From Lysinibacillus sp. PLM2 (GTDB taxonomy: Bacteria > Bacillota > Bacilli > Bacillales_A > Planococcaceae), in the NCBI GenBank assembly GCA_023168345.1, contig AP025689.1, forward strand, positions 1,238,001 through 1,302,000: DNA of 64,000 nt, in the 5' to 3' direction. Below, in pieces: positions 50,177 to 60,572 of the stretch. The first letter of the stretch is position 1, and every line of letters begins with the position of its first letter. The notes under the pieces are model-generated. The model saw only the letters and a list, made by a program, of their open reading frames with translations. It made no database searches and was not told the DNA's origin. The position numbers and the translations under genes are program-made.

Positions 50177-51118
50177 ATGACAAAAATTGCTTTTATATTT
50201 CCGGGTCAAGGCTCTCAACAAGTAGGCATGGGTGCAGAGCTTGTAACTAACGATTCCGAAAGTAAAAAATTCTATGATAAGGCAGATGCTGCATTAAATT
50301 TTGAATTGTCGAAACTAATGTTAGAAGGTCCTCAAGAGGAACTAACTTTAACGTATAATGCACAGCCTGCTCTTTTAACTACAGGTGTTATGATTTCATC
50401 TAAATTAATGGCAGCTGGGATTAAGCCGGATTATACTGCAGGACATTCTTTAGGGGAGTATAGCGCATTTGTTGCTTCAGGTGCATTATCATTTGAAGAT
50501 GCTGTAAAAGTTGTCCATAAACGTGGTTTATTTATGAATGAAGCAGTACCTGCTGGTCAAGGTGCAATGGCAGCTATTTTAGGTTTAGAAGCTCCAGCAT
50601 TAAAAGAGGTATGTGAAAACATTACAGCTGAAGGACATCTCGTTCAGTTAGCTAACTTGAATTGTCCAGGTCAAATCGTGATTTCTGGGACAAAAGAAGG
50701 TGTTGAAAAAGCATCAACTGCTGCAAAGGAAGCAGGTGCGAAAAGAGCAATACCGCTTGTTGTAAGTGGACCATTCCATTCAGAACTAATGCGTGATGCT
50801 GCGGTTAAATTAAAAGATGAAATTGATCAAATCGAAATCAAACGTCCTGATAAACCAATCATTAGTAATGTGAAGGCAGAACTTTTAGAAGATGTATCTG
50901 TAATTAAAACAGAAATGATTGAACAAGTTTATAGTCCAGTGTTATGGGAAGATGACGTTCGCAAAATGTTAGAACTAGGTGTAACAACATTTATCGAGTG
51001 TGGACCAGGTAAAGTCCTTTCTGGATTAGTAAAAAAAGTTGATCGTTCAGTAAAAACTTATTGTGTTTATGATGAAGCTACATTTAACGAAGTAATACAA
51101 GCATTAAGGGGGGAATAA
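50177..51118 (+). CDS. fabD: Malonyl-CoA:ACP transacylase
   Basis: Loads malonyl groups onto ACP. The 313 aa begin [14 protein letters not shown], the nucleophile Ser is in GHSLGEYSA (about residues 92-100), and the catalytic His is in [22 protein letters not shown] is near the C-terminus. The gene lies between plsX and fabG in the FapR-regulated operon. Confidence 0.97.
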   Translation: MTKIAFIFPGQGSQQVGMGAELVTNDSESKKFYDKADAALNFELSKLMLEGPQEELTLTYNAQPALLTTGVMISSKLMAAGIKPDYTAGHSLGEYSAFVASGALSFEDAVKVVHKRGLFMNEAVPAGQGAMAAILGLEAPALKEVCENITAEGHLVQLANLNCPGQIVISGTKEGVEKASTAAKEAGAKRAIPLVVSGPFHSELMRDAAVKLKDEIDQIEIKRPDKPIISNVKAELLEDVSVIKTEMIEQVYSPVLWEDDVRKMLELGVTTFIECGPGKVLSGLVKKVDRSVKTYCVYDEATFNEVIQALRGE

Positions 51119-51119
51119 A

Positions 51120-51866
51120 ATGGGGAAATTAGATGGTAAAGTAGCTGTTGTAACAGGTGCTTCCCGTGGAATTGGTCGAGCTATTGCATTACTACTTGCA
51201 AAAGAAGGGGCAAAAGTAGTAGTAAACTACAGTGGAAGTGAACAAAAAGCAGCACAAGTAGTTGATGAGATTACTAGTATGGGTACAGAAGCGATTGCTG
51301 TTCAAGCGAATGTTTCAGACGCAGAATCTGTTCAAAATTTAATGGATACTGCTATAAAAAAGTTTGGTTCTATTGATGTTTTAGTAAATAATGCGGGCAT
51401 TACACGAGACAATCTTCTCATGCGTATGAAAGAAGATGAATGGGATGATGTTATCAATACGAATTTAAAAGGTGTATTTCTTTGTACTAAAGCAGTAACT
51501 CGACAAATGATGAAACAACGTTCAGGACGTATTATTAACATTTCTTCAATCGTTGGTGTAATGGGTAATCCCGGTCAAGCCAATTATGTTGCTGCAAAAG
51601 CTGGCGTTATCGGTTTAACGAAAACGACATCAAGAGAATTAGCATCCCGAAATATTCTTGTTAATGCAATTGCACCTGGATTCATCACAACTGAAATGAC
51701 CGATGAGCTATCTGAAGACTTAAAAAGTGCAATGCTTGCTCAAATCCCATTAGCAAAACTTGGTCAACCAGAAGATATTGCAAAAGCAGTGATTTTCTTG
51801 GCTTCTGAAGACTCAAGCTATATGACTGGTCAAACATTACACATTGACGGCGGAATGTACATGTAA
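51120..51866 (+). CDS. fabG: 3-oxoacyl-[ACP] reductase
   Basis: NADPH-dependent reduction of 3-ketoacyl-ACP in fatty-acid elongation. It is a short-chain dehydrogenase of 248 aa. The cofactor motif [10 protein letters not shown] is at about residues 13-22 and NNAG follows. The catalytic Ser-Tyr-Lys are in [23 protein letters not shown]. It ends [17 protein letters not shown]. It starts one base after the fabD stop. The acpA gene follows after 111 bases. Confidence 0.97.
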   Translation: MGKLDGKVAVVTGASRGIGRAIALLLAKEGAKVVVNYSGSEQKAAQVVDEITSMGTEAIAVQANVSDAESVQNLMDTAIKKFGSIDVLVNNAGITRDNLLMRMKEDEWDDVINTNLKGVFLCTKAVTRQMMKQRSGRIINISSIVGVMGNPGQANYVAAKAGVIGLTKTTSRELASRNILVNAIAPGFITTEMTDELSEDLKSAMLAQIPLAKLGQPEDIAKAVIFLASEDSSYMTGQTLHIDGGMYM

Positions 51867-51977
51867 CGTATTTACATGGTGTCCTATTAATGCCATAATG
51901 GTTTAGTGATTTTTATAAACGTCACTATTAAAATACCTACAAATTATAATTTAACTATTTGAGGGGAGGTGACTGAC

Positions 51978-52214
51978 ATGGCTACAGTATTAGAACGTGT
52001 AACAAAAGTAATCGTTGACCGTTTAGGTGTTGACGAAAGTGAAGTAAAAGCAGAAGCTTCTTTCCGTGAAGATTTAGGTGCGGACTCATTAGACGTTGTT
52101 GAATTAGTAATGGAACTTGAAGATGAATTTGATATGGAAATTTCAGATGAAGATGCTGAAAAAATCGCAACTGTTGGCGATGCTATCAATTATATTGAAG
52201 GTAAACTAAACTAA
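51978..52214 (+). CDS. acpA: Acyl carrier protein
   Basis: Carries acyl chains on a phosphopantetheine arm. It is 78 aa and acidic. The attachment Ser is in [18 protein letters not shown] (about residues 35-52). A GTG at 51969 is in frame but lies inside the GGGGAGG ribosome-binding site, so ATG 51978 is chosen. A strong terminator follows. The 111-base gap to fabG contains AT-rich sequence including TATAAT-like stretches, so a separate promoter is possible. Confidence 0.97.
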   Translation: MATVLERVTKVIVDRLGVDESEVKAEASFREDLGADSLDVVELVMELEDEFDMEISDEDAEKIATVGDAINYIEGKLN

Positions 52215-52223
52215 AAAATGTGA

Positions 52224-52261
52224 GGCACGAATCACAATTGTGAATATTCGTGCCTTTTTTT
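52224..52261 (+). terminator. Terminator after acpA
   Basis: GGCACGAAT (52224-52232) pairs with ATTCGTGCC (52246-52254), the loop itself being CACAATTGTG-palindromic, then seven Ts. Confidence 0.9.
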
Positions 52262-52336
52262 AATCTTAATTTACTATATATAATTGAGTATAATATTGTA
52301 TTATAAGTAGTTGAGATGTATTTTGTCACAACTACT

Positions 52337-52365
52337 TTGACCATTCATAGGGAACAATGTAAACT
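52337..52365 (+). promoter_or_regulatory. Sigma-A promoter of rnc-smc-ftsY
   Basis: TTGACC (52337-52342), 17 nt, TAAACT (52360-52365). Confidence 0.6.
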
Positions 52366-52400
52366 AAACGATAGAAACTATTAGGAAGGCAGACGAGCTC

Positions 52401-53162
52401 ATGACAATAAGAAAAAAAGGAAATCAACAAAAGACAGGGGTATTGCCTGAAAAAGTACAAGCTCAATTTGAAATCCTAGAGCAAGAATTAAACATACCAT
52501 TTCACAATAAAAGCTTACTTTACCAAGCATTTACCCATTCATCTTATGTGAATGAGCATCGACGAAAACTTTATACAGACAATGAGCGCTTAGAATTTTT
52601 AGGTGATGCAGTTTTAGAGCTATCTGTGTCAAAATATTTATTTGAACGTTATCCACATATGAGCGAAGGGGAGCTTACTAAATTACGCGCTTCAATTGTA
52701 TGTGAACCATCACTTGTTATTTTTGCAAACGAATTAAACTTTGGGAAATTTGTCTTGCTTGGTAAAGGTGAGGAATTAACGGGTGGAAGAGAACGTCCTG
52801 CTCTACTAGCGGATTGCTTTGAGGCTTTCATCGGCGCTTTATATTTAGATCAAGGATTAGACACAGTTGTTACATTTTTACAGCGTGTTGTATATCCGAA
52901 AGTTGAAGTCGGTGCTTTTTCGCATGTGATGGATTTCAAAAGTCAATTACAAGAATTAGTCCAACAATCCAATAATGGTTTATTACATTATGAAATCATT
53001 GATGAGAAAGGACCAGCACATAACCGTACGTTTGTTTCTAGAGTATTATTAAATGATAAAGAACTAGGTGTCGGTCGTGGGAAATCGAAGAAAGAGGCTG
53101 AGCAGCAGGCTGCCCAAAATGCTATGGTAGCGTTAAATCAGTCTTTATATAAGGAGGAGTAA
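52401..53162 (+). CDS. rnc: Ribonuclease III
   Basis: Cuts double-stranded RNA, including rRNA precursors and scRNA. It is 253 aa. The catalytic RNase III domain has the signature [14 protein letters not shown] (about residues 60-73) and a second acidic cluster in [18 protein letters not shown]. The C-terminal dsRNA-binding domain (about 178-248) includes [12 protein letters not shown] and [18 protein letters not shown]. It is immediately followed by smc (1-base gap), as in B. subtilis rncS. Confidence 0.97.
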   Translation: MTIRKKGNQQKTGVLPEKVQAQFEILEQELNIPFHNKSLLYQAFTHSSYVNEHRRKLYTDNERLEFLGDAVLELSVSKYLFERYPHMSEGELTKLRASIVCEPSLVIFANELNFGKFVLLGKGEELTGGRERPALLADCFEAFIGALYLDQGLDTVVTFLQRVVYPKVEVGAFSHVMDFKSQLQELVQQSNNGLLHYEIIDEKGPAHNRTFVSRVLLNDKELGVGRGKSKKEAEQQAAQNAMVALNQSLYKEE

Positions 53163-53163
53163 C

Positions 53164-56100
53164 ATGTTCCTTAAACGACTTGAAGTGATCGGCTTTAAAT
53201 CGTTTGCAGATCGTATTGGTATAGATTTCGTTCCGGGTGTTACAGCAGTCGTTGGACCTAACGGAAGTGGTAAAAGTAATGTTACAGATGCAATTCGCTG
53301 GGTTCTAGGGGAACAATCGGCAAAAAGTTTGCGCGGAACAAAAATGGAAGATGTTATTTTTGCTGGAAGTACATCTAGGAAGCCGTTAAATTTTGCGGAA
53401 GTGACTTTAGTTTTAAACAATGAAGATGAACAGGTCGAAACTCCCTACACAGAAATAAGTGTGACAAGAAGAGTATATCGTTCCGGGGATAGTGAGTATT
53501 TACTAAATAATCAACAATGCCGCTTGAAGGATATTACCGACTTATTTATGGATTCTGGATTAGGAAAAGAAGCGTTCTCTATAATTTCCCAAGGGCGAGT
53601 AGATGAAATTTTAAACTCAAAACCAGATGATCGACGTACGATATTTGAAGAAGCTGCTGGCGTATTAAAATACAAACTAAGAAAGAAAAAAGCCGAACAT
53701 AAATTAGTTGAGACAGACGAAAACTTAAATCGTGTGTTAGATATTCTACATGAGTTAGATAGTCGTCTTGAACCTCTTCAAATACAAGCATCTACTGCAA
53801 AAGATTATGTTCGAATGACTGAAGAACTAAAAGAATCTGATATCGCACTAATGGTACATGATTTAACAAAGTTTTTAGAGGATTTGAATGGAATAAAAAT
53901 AGAGCATGAAGAGCTAGAAACGAAAGAACAGAAGCATGCCATAGAAATTTCTAATGTTGAAAAAGCGGCAGAAGAACTTCGTGAAAAATTAAAAATTATT
54001 GACCATACACTAGATTCATCTCAGGAGCAATTAGTAGAGGCGAGTACAGAAGTTGAACGTTGGGAAGGCCGTAAAGCGTTAATGAATGAAAAACGCACAA
54101 ATGCTGAAAAACAACTTCAACAATTAAATCAATCTCTACAACAATTAATGGCTGAGGACGAAGAGCTAGCTCAAAATGAATCAGAGAAAAAATTGCAATT
54201 TGAACAAAAACAAAAAGAAGTACTACAGTTAAAATCTGAAATTAAACAAATTGAACTGTCTTTAAATAGTTCTGTCGTTGAAATCGAAGCCCAAATTGAA
54301 CAATCAAAAAATAAATATATTGATTTACTAAATGAAGAAGCAACGGTTAAAAACGAATTGAAGCATATCGAACAGCAATTAACACTGCAAGAAGCAACTG
54401 CTGAACGTATGAATGACCGTTCCAATGAAATGGAACAAAGATTACAAAAGGTAAGATTAGATAAACAGGAACTCGAAGAAAAACATACTGTAATACATCG
54501 ACAATTACAGGAAACAAATGAACAAATTGAGTTGTTACAAAACAAGTTAAAAAGTTTATCTACTTCCTTCGAAGAAAAACAAAGATTGCTGTATCAAGCC
54601 TATCAACATCAACAACAATTAAAATCACGAAAAGAAACATTGGAAGAACTAGAAACAGACTTTTCTGGATTTTTCCAAGGCGTTAAAGATATTTTATTAG
54701 CCCGTGATCGCGGTGAATTAAATGGAATTGAGGGAGCTGTAGCCGAACTTGTACAGGTTGAAGGAAAGTACTCGAAGGCAATTGAAACTGCTCTTGGCGG
54801 TGCATCCCAGCACATTGTGACGAAAACGGAACAGGATGCACAAAAGGCAATTGGTTGGTTAAAAGCTAAACGAGCTGGCCGAGCAACGTTTTTACCAAAA
54901 ACGGTAATGAAATCAAGGAAATTAATGCCAGCTCAACTATCATCTGCGGTTAATCATCCTGCTTTTATTAGTCTTGCATATGAATTAGTAAGTTTTGAGG
55001 AAACGAATCGAACAATCGTAGAAAACTTATTAGGTAATGTATTAGTTGCTGAAAACCTAGAAGGTGCTAGCCAGATTGCAAGAACGGTCGGTTTTAAATA
55101 TCGGGTTGTTACATTAGAAGGAGATATTGTCAATGCAGGAGGTTCTTTAACTGGCGGTGCTTCCAAACAACAAACTTCTTTGTTCACTCGTAAAGCTGAG
55201 CTAGATACATTAACGAGTAAGCTTTTGCAAATGGAAGCTTCTATTGAACAAGCAGAAAAAGCAGTAACATCAGAAAAAGAACAGATAACTGGATTACGTG
55301 ACCAATTGGATGCATTGAAGATACAAGGTGACGAAATTCAAAAAGCAGAAATGGAATATCGATCAAAGCTTCTAGAGCTCGAAATGGAAGAGAAGAGTTT
55401 AAGCGCAACGGTTTCAGTTACTACCTCAGAACAATCCTCTGTTACGACGCGTAGACAATCTTTACTTCAACAGCGTGGGGAAGCTCAACAACGAATTGAG
55501 CAGTTAAAGATTGAACTTCAGCAAGTCAACGATACGGTTGAACAGCTTACTGAAATGAAACTTAAAGGTGAGAACAAAAAAGATGAGCTTCGAGAACAAT
55601 CTGCTGAAAAAAGATCGCAATTAGCAGTTGTACAGGAGCAATTAACGCAAGTTCAAGTTGCAACAGCCGATATTGCTCTGAAACGTTCAAAAACAAAAGA
55701 ACAAATTGAATCAATTTCCCAAGAAATAAACTGGATTCAGAATGGCGATGCAAATGGTCCTTCTGATGAAGAGATGGATTTGGAAGTTCAAAAATGGACA
55801 GAGTTAAAAGAAAAATTAACTGAAACTATTCAACAAAGCCGAAAAGAACGTTTTGAATATCAAATGAAGCTTTCAAACTTAGAAGAACAGTTAAAGGAGC
55901 TTCAAAGAGTTCATAAAGGGTTCTTAGAGGCACTACGTTCAATCGATGTAAAACGTAGTAAAATTGAATTTGAAATTAATCGTCTCCACACTCAGCTCGA
56001 TGAACAATATGAATTAGATCTTGAATTTGCAAGGGAAATTGCTGAGGAAATCGAAAATGTAGAGCAGGTAAGAAGACAAGTAAAATTATTAAAACAATCT

Positions 56101-56736
56101 ATTGAGGAATTAGGTCCGGTCAACTTAACTGCAATTGAGGAATATGATCGTGTATTAGAAAGACACACATTCTTAACAGAACAAAGAAATGACTTACTAG
56201 AAGCACAAGATACATTGCATGATGCGATTAAAGAAATGGACGAAGAAATGTCCGTACGCTTTAATGAATCCTTTACGATGATTCGCAGTCAATTCCAGCA
56301 TGTTTTTAGAGAGTTGTTTGGTGGAGGACAAGCAGATTTAGTATTACTTGATCCTGAAAATATTCTTGAAACAGGAATAGAAATTGTTGCACAGCCACCT
56401 GGTAAGAAGTTGCAAAACTTAAGTTTGCTTTCTGGTGGCGAAAGAGCATTGACAGCCATCGCTTTATTATTTGCAATATTAAACACACGTCCAGTACCAT
56501 TTGTTATTCTGGATGAAGTGGAAGCAGCGCTTGATGAAGCAAATGTTGATCGCTATAGCGGATATTTAAAGAAGTTAAGCAGTGAAACTCAGTTTATCGT
56601 TATAACGCATCGAAAAGGAACAATGGAAGGTGCGGACGTTTTATATGGTATTACGATGCAAGAATCAGGTGTATCAAAACTTGTATCAGTAAAACTTGAA
56701 AAAGAAGCGGTACTTGTTGGGCAAAGGAGCGAATAA
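53164..56736 (+). CDS. smc: Chromosome partition protein SMC
   Basis: Condensin ATPase that forms loops and helps segregate the chromosome with ScpA/ScpB. It is 1190 aa. Walker A GPNGSGKS is at residues 31-38. Two long coiled coils (about 170-500 and 680-1010) flank the hinge (about 510-670, GVKDILLARDRG to VNAGGSLTGGA). The signature LSLLSGGERAL is near 1085 and Walker B VILDEVEAALDEAN near 1112. AAGGAGGAG precedes the ATG. ftsY begins one base after its stop. Confidence 0.98.
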   Translation: MFLKRLEVIGFKSFADRIGIDFVPGVTAVVGPNGSGKSNVTDAIRWVLGEQSAKSLRGTKMEDVIFAGSTSRKPLNFAEVTLVLNNEDEQVETPYTEISVTRRVYRSGDSEYLLNNQQCRLKDITDLFMDSGLGKEAFSIISQGRVDEILNSKPDDRRTIFEEAAGVLKYKLRKKKAEHKLVETDENLNRVLDILHELDSRLEPLQIQASTAKDYVRMTEELKESDIALMVHDLTKFLEDLNGIKIEHEELETKEQKHAIEISNVEKAAEELREKLKIIDHTLDSSQEQLVEASTEVERWEGRKALMNEKRTNAEKQLQQLNQSLQQLMAEDEELAQNESEKKLQFEQKQKEVLQLKSEIKQIELSLNSSVVEIEAQIEQSKNKYIDLLNEEATVKNELKHIEQQLTLQEATAERMNDRSNEMEQRLQKVRLDKQELEEKHTVIHRQLQETNEQIELLQNKLKSLSTSFEEKQRLLYQAYQHQQQLKSRKETLEELETDFSGFFQGVKDILLARDRGELNGIEGAVAELVQVEGKYSKAIETALGGASQHIVTKTEQDAQKAIGWLKAKRAGRATFLPKTVMKSRKLMPAQLSSAVNHPAFISLAYELVSFEETNRTIVENLLGNVLVAENLEGASQIARTVGFKYRVVTLEGDIVNAGGSLTGGASKQQTSLFTRKAELDTLTSKLLQMEASIEQAEKAVTSEKEQITGLRDQLDALKIQGDEIQKAEMEYRSKLLELEMEEKSLSATVSVTTSEQSSVTTRRQSLLQQRGEAQQRIEQLKIELQQVNDTVEQLTEMKLKGENKKDELREQSAEKRSQLAVVQEQLTQVQVATADIALKRSKTKEQIESISQEINWIQNGDANGPSDEEMDLEVQKWTELKEKLTETIQQSRKERFEYQMKLSNLEEQLKELQRVHKGFLEALRSIDVKRSKIEFEINRLHTQLDEQYELDLEFAREIAEEIENVEQVRRQVKLLKQSIEELGPVNLTAIEEYDRVLERHTFLTEQRNDLLEAQDTLHDAIKEMDEEMSVRFNESFTMIRSQFQHVFRELFGGGQADLVLLDPENILETGIEIVAQPPGKKLQNLSLLSGGERALTAIALLFAILNTRPVPFVILDEVEAALDEANVDRYSGYLKKLSSETQFIVITHRKGTMEGADVLYGITMQESGVSKLVSVKLEKEAVLVGQRSE

Positions 56737-56737
56737 A

Positions 56738-57940
56738 ATGAGCTTTTTTAAGCGATTGAAAGAGAAATTAATGGGCAATGGTGAAGAAGTCCAAAAGGAT
56801 GAAGTACTTCATGAGATTGACCAAGTGGCTGAAAAAGAAGTTGATACGGACGAACTAACTCCAGTTGATGAAAAAGTAATAGAAAAAGAAGAGCAAGTCC
56901 AAGCGCCAGCAGTTGAAAATGAAGGTGAAAATCAGCTTGTCGTACAAGAGGATGTCAAAGAAGAAAAGAAACCTTCAGCTTGGTCGATTACCCAAAAATT
57001 CAAAGCTGGTCTTGCAAAAACTCGTGATAGCTTTACTTCAAAGGTAAATGACCTTGTTGCGAGATACCGTAAAGTAGATGAAGATTTCTTTGAGGAGTTA
57101 GAGGAAGTTTTATTACAAGCAGACGTTGGTTTTGAAACAGTAATGGATTTAATGGATAAGCTTCGTTTTGAAGTGCAACGAAAAAATATTAAAGATACAG
57201 ATGGCATTCAAGCATTAATTTCTGAAAAGCTAGTTGAAATTTATGAAGCCGGCGAAGAAAATATTACAGAATTAAACATGCAACCAAATGGTGAGCTAAC
57301 AGTTATTCTATTTGTAGGTGTTAATGGAGTAGGGAAAACAACTACTATCGGTAAGCTTGCCCACCGATTAAAATCGCAAGGGAAAACAGTTGTACTGGCG
57401 GCTGGGGATACTTTCCGTGCTGGCGCAATAGATCAGCTTCAGGTTTGGGGAGATCGTGTTGGTTGTGAGGTTGTAAAGCAATCAGAAGGTTCTGATCCGG
57501 CTGCGGTTATTTATGATGCAATCAACGCTGCTAAAAAGCGCGGTGCTGATGTTTTAATTTGTGATACGGCTGGTCGACTTCAAAATAAAGTAAACTTGAT
57601 GAAAGAGCTTGAAAAAGTTCATCGCGTTATTTCACGTGAAATTCCAAACGCTCCACATGAAGTGTTGTTAGCATTAGATGCGACAACAGGTCAAAATGCG
57701 CTTATTCAAGCACAAACATTTAAAGAAGCAACGAACGTAACGGGTATTGTCCTTACGAAATTAGATGGTACGGCAAAAGGTGGTATCGTATTAGCCATTC
57801 GAAATAAACTTCACATCCCAGTGAAATTTGTTGGTCTAGGTGAAAAAATGGATGATTTACAACCATTTGACGCTGAGCGCTATGTTTACGGCTTATTTGC
57901 GGAAGGCTTAGAAAAAGAGCTAGAAAAAGTGGAAGATTAA
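56738..57940 (+). CDS. ftsY: Signal recognition particle receptor FtsY
   Basis: Membrane-associated GTPase that docks Ffh-bound ribosomes at the translocon. It is 400 aa with a basic membrane-binding start (SFFKRLKEKL) and an acidic A domain (about residues 20-95). The NG domain has G1 GVNGVGKTTTIGK, DTFRAGAIDQL, DTAGRLQNK and TKLDGTAKGG. The frame opens inside smc at 56696, but ATG 56738 lies behind AAAGGAG. A terminator follows. Confidence 0.97.
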   Translation: MSFFKRLKEKLMGNGEEVQKDEVLHEIDQVAEKEVDTDELTPVDEKVIEKEEQVQAPAVENEGENQLVVQEDVKEEKKPSAWSITQKFKAGLAKTRDSFTSKVNDLVARYRKVDEDFFEELEEVLLQADVGFETVMDLMDKLRFEVQRKNIKDTDGIQALISEKLVEIYEAGEENITELNMQPNGELTVILFVGVNGVGKTTTIGKLAHRLKSQGKTVVLAAGDTFRAGAIDQLQVWGDRVGCEVVKQSEGSDPAAVIYDAINAAKKRGADVLICDTAGRLQNKVNLMKELEKVHRVISREIPNAPHEVLLALDATTGQNALIQAQTFKEATNVTGIVLTKLDGTAKGGIVLAIRNKLHIPVKFVGLGEKMDDLQPFDAERYVYGLFAEGLEKELEKVED

Positions 57941-57971
57941 GTTTTTTTAAGGGGCTGCCCCAAAAGCGAAG

Positions 57972-58006
57972 AAGTACAATCCAAACCATTTGGATTGTAC
58001 TTTTTT
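57972..58006 (+). terminator. Terminator after ftsY
   Basis: AAGTACAATCCAAA (57972-57985) pairs exactly with TTTGGATTGTACTT (57989-58002), loop CCA, then TTTT. Confidence 0.9.
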
Positions 58007-58032
58007 GATATTTGATATGATAGTTCATTTTT

Positions 58033-58106
58033 GTTTCATGCGGACGCTTTGTGGGCGAGCAGCGAACCTTCATGATCATAGGCAACTAGTTCGCAACTTC
58101 ATGATC
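58033..58106. repeat. Repeat-like segment between ftsY and ylxM
   Basis: GC-richer stretch reading ...CATGCGGACGCTTTGTGGGCG... and containing a direct repeat CTTCATGATC at 58068-58077 and 58097-58106. The GCGGACGCTTT core looks like a decayed copy of an intergenic repeat I associate with Bacillus genomes; unverified. The rest of the 301-base gap holds the ftsY terminator and the ylxM promoter. Confidence 0.35.
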
Positions 58107-58177
58107 TTAATATAGGGGATATAGTATCCTTTAAGCACCTAAACCTTTCATTTGCATCAATGTTCAAGGAAATTCCC

Positions 58178-58207
58178 TTGACAGACAATTGTATGAGCGT
58201 ATATGAT
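58178..58207 (+). promoter_or_regulatory. Sigma-A promoter of ylxM-ffh
   Basis: TTGACA (58178-58183), 18 nt, TATGAT (58202-58207). Consensus -35 and one mismatch in the -10. Confidence 0.75.
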
Positions 58208-58241
58208 ACAGTAGACAAAATATGATTGGAGAGATATAGAA

Positions 58242-58577
58242 ATGCTACTTGAAAAAACAACACGCATGAACTTTCTCTTCGACTTTTATCAAGCGCTCCT
58301 CACAGATAAACAACGTAGCTATATGGAACTTTATTACTTAGATGATTTATCATTAGGAGAAATCGCGGAAAGCTATGAAGTTTCACGACAAGCAGTTTAT
58401 GATAATATACGTCGTACTGAAGCAATGCTTGAGGAATATGAAGATAAATTAAAGTTATTTGAAAAATTTGGTCACCGTCAAAAAATTTTAGAACAGCTAA
58501 CAAATGCATTGAAGGACGAAACGGTAACACTAGATGAGCGTCTTTCATTAATTGAACAATTAAAGGAAACGGATTAG
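58242..58577 (+). CDS. ylxM: YlxM/UPF0122 helix-turn-helix protein
   Basis: 111 aa with a sigma-region-4-like helix-turn-helix: [39 protein letters not shown] over residues about 19-57. Homologues (YlxM, SRP-associated) stimulate SRP GTPase function in Streptococcus; its order before ffh is strongly conserved. No catalytic motif. ffh starts 10 bases after the stop. Confidence 0.93.
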   Translation: MLLEKTTRMNFLFDFYQALLTDKQRSYMELYYLDDLSLGEIAESYEVSRQAVYDNIRRTEAMLEEYEDKLKLFEKFGHRQKILEQLTNALKDETVTLDERLSLIEQLKETD

Positions 58578-58587
58578 GAGGGAGATC

Positions 58588-59946
58588 ATGGCATTTGAAG
58601 GGTTAGCAGAACGACTCCAAGGAACAATCCAAAAGATTAAAGGTAAAGGTAAAGTTTCTGAACAAGATGTTAAAGAAATGATGCGAGAAGTCCGTTTTGC
58701 ATTAATTGAAGCGGACGTTAACTTAAAAGTTGTGAAAGAGTTTGTTAAAACAGTAAGTGAACGTGCAGTTGGTTCTGAAGTGATGAAAAGCTTAACTCCA
58801 GGTCAGCAAGTTATTAAAATCGTTCAAGATGAGCTAACAGCATTAATGGGTGGAGAACAAAGCCCAATTAAATTTAATACAAAACCCCCAACAGTCATTA
58901 TGATGGTCGGGCTTCAAGGGGCAGGTAAAACAACTACTACAGGTAAATTAGCAAATATTATGCGTAAAAAATATAACCGTAAGCCATTACTTGTTGCCGC
59001 TGATATTTATCGTCCTGCTGCTGTTCAACAATTAGAAACATTAGGGAAACAATTATCTATTCCAGTATTCTCACTTGGAACAGATATTTCACCTGTTGAA
59101 ATTGCCCGTCAAGCGATTGAACATGCAAAAGAAGAACATCATGATGTTGTGATTATCGATACAGCAGGTCGTTTGCATATAGATGAAGAATTGATGCAAG
59201 AGCTTAAGGATATACGTTCTCTAAAAGAGCCAGATGAAGTCTTTTTAGTTGTTGATGCAATGACTGGACAAGACGCTGTAAACGTTGCACAAAGCTTTAA
59301 CGAGACTGTTGGTATTACAGGTGTTGTTTTAACAAAGCTTGATGGAGATACACGTGGTGGTGCCGCATTATCTATTCGCGCAGTCACACAAAAACCTATT
59401 AAATTCGTAGGTATGGGTGAAAAAATGGACGCGCTTGAACCTTTCCATCCTGAGCGAATGGCTAGTCGTATTTTAGGTATGGGTGACGTACTGTCTCTAA
59501 TCGAAAAAGCGCAAGCTAATGTAGATATGGAAAAAGCAAAAGAACTAGAACAAAAATTCATGTCTCAAAGCTTTACTTTCGATGATTTTGTAGAACAATT
59601 ACAAGCGTTGAAAAAAATGGGGCCATTAGAAGACATATTAAAAATGATTCCTGGTGTAGGAAAAATGAAAGGCCTCGACAACGTTAAAGTTGATGAAAAA
59701 CAAATGAGTCGACTTGAGGCAATTATTTATTCGATGACACCAGCAGAAAAAACAAATCCTGAAGTGATTAATGCAAGCCGTAAAAAACGTATTGCTAAAG
59801 GATCTGGTACAACAATTCAAGATGTTAATAGACTGTTAAAGCAATTTGAAGAAATGAAAAAAATGATGAAACAAATGACAGGAATGACACAAGGAAAAGG
59901 CAAGAAAAAAATGAAATTGCCGGGCTTTAATTCTTTATTTAAATAG
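58588..59946 (+). CDS. ffh: Signal recognition particle protein Ffh (SRP54)
   Basis: Recognises signal sequences with the 4.5S/scRNA and delivers ribosomes to FtsY. It is 452 aa. The N domain covers about 1-90. The G domain has GLQGAGKTTTTGK (about residues 107-119), DIYRPAAVQQL, DTAGRLHID and TKLDGDTRGGAAL. The Met-rich M domain (about 300-440) contains MIPGVGKMKGLDN and ends MMKQMTGMTQGKGKKKMKLPGF, with RNA-binding residues in SRKKRIAKGSG. AGGAGGGAG precedes ATG 58588. Confidence 0.98.
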   Translation: MAFEGLAERLQGTIQKIKGKGKVSEQDVKEMMREVRFALIEADVNLKVVKEFVKTVSERAVGSEVMKSLTPGQQVIKIVQDELTALMGGEQSPIKFNTKPPTVIMMVGLQGAGKTTTTGKLANIMRKKYNRKPLLVAADIYRPAAVQQLETLGKQLSIPVFSLGTDISPVEIARQAIEHAKEEHHDVVIIDTAGRLHIDEELMQELKDIRSLKEPDEVFLVVDAMTGQDAVNVAQSFNETVGITGVVLTKLDGDTRGGAALSIRAVTQKPIKFVGMGEKMDALEPFHPERMASRILGMGDVLSLIEKAQANVDMEKAKELEQKFMSQSFTFDDFVEQLQALKKMGPLEDILKMIPGVGKMKGLDNVKVDEKQMSRLEAIIYSMTPAEKTNPEVINASRKKRIAKGSGTTIQDVNRLLKQFEEMKKMMKQMTGMTQGKGKKKMKLPGFNSLFK

Positions 59947-60010
59947 GTTATAATGTTTAAAAATATGGTGTTAAGAAAAAACACTTTACAAACTAATCAA
60001 ACATTGATAA

Positions 60011-60016
60011 TATACT
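60011..60016 (+). promoter_or_regulatory. Candidate -10 for rpsP-khpA
   Basis: TATACT at 60011-60016, 36 nt before rpsP; the best -35 (TTACAA, 59986) is 19 nt away, longer than ideal. Confidence 0.4.
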
Positions 60017-60051
60017 ATCTTGTGTGAAACTTATTCGGAGGTGCAATAAAA

Positions 60052-60324
60052 ATGGCAGTTAAAATTCGTTTAAAACGTATGGGAGCTAAAAAATCTCCTT
60101 TCTATCGTATCGTAGTTGCTGATTCTCGTTCTCCACGTGATGGACGTCAAATCGAAACAGTTGGTACTTACAATCCACTAACTACTCCAGCTACTCTTAA
60201 CATCGATGAAGAGAAAGCTCTTAAATGGTTAGCTGATGGAGCAAAACCATCTGATACTGTACGTAACTTGTTCTCAGAACAAGGAATTATGGAAAAATTC
60301 CACAACTTAAAATTCAGTAAATAA
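60052..60324 (+). CDS. rpsP: 30S ribosomal protein S16
   Basis: 90-aa small-subunit protein. It starts [24 protein letters not shown], then [17 protein letters not shown] and [32 protein letters not shown] precedes ATG 60052. khpA follows after 14 bases, the conserved rpsP-khpA pair. Confidence 0.97.
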   Translation: MAVKIRLKRMGAKKSPFYRIVVADSRSPRDGRQIETVGTYNPLTTPATLNIDEEKALKWLADGAKPSDTVRNLFSEQGIMEKFHNLKFSK

Positions 60325-60338
60325 TCGGAGGTGGCACT

Positions 60339-60572
60339 ATGCAAGCGCTGATTGAAACAATCGTAAAACCATTAGTCGACTATCCAGAAGATGTTCGTAT
60401 TGAGACGGACGAAAATTCTAGTCGAATTGTTTATAAGCTTTTTGTTCATCCAGAGGATCGAGGAAAAGTCATAGGCAAACAAGGTCGTGTTGCAAAAGCA
60501 ATTCGTACAATTGTTTATTCAGTAGCTAGCGGCCACCAAAAGAAAAAGACTTACGTCGATATATTGGATTAA
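60339..60572 (+). CDS. khpA: KH-domain RNA-binding protein KhpA
   Basis: 77 aa, one KH domain with the GxxG loop in GKVIGKQGRVAKAIR (residues about 47-61). KhpA pairs with KhpB/Jag (SpoIIIJ-associated) to bind small RNAs and influence cell elongation in Streptococcus and other Firmicutes. Known as YlqC in B. subtilis. ylqD, which normally follows, is absent; a structured repeat begins at its stop codon. Confidence 0.95.
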   Translation: MQALIETIVKPLVDYPEDVRIETDENSSRIVYKLFVHPEDRGKVIGKQGRVAKAIRTIVYSVASGHQKKKTYVDILD

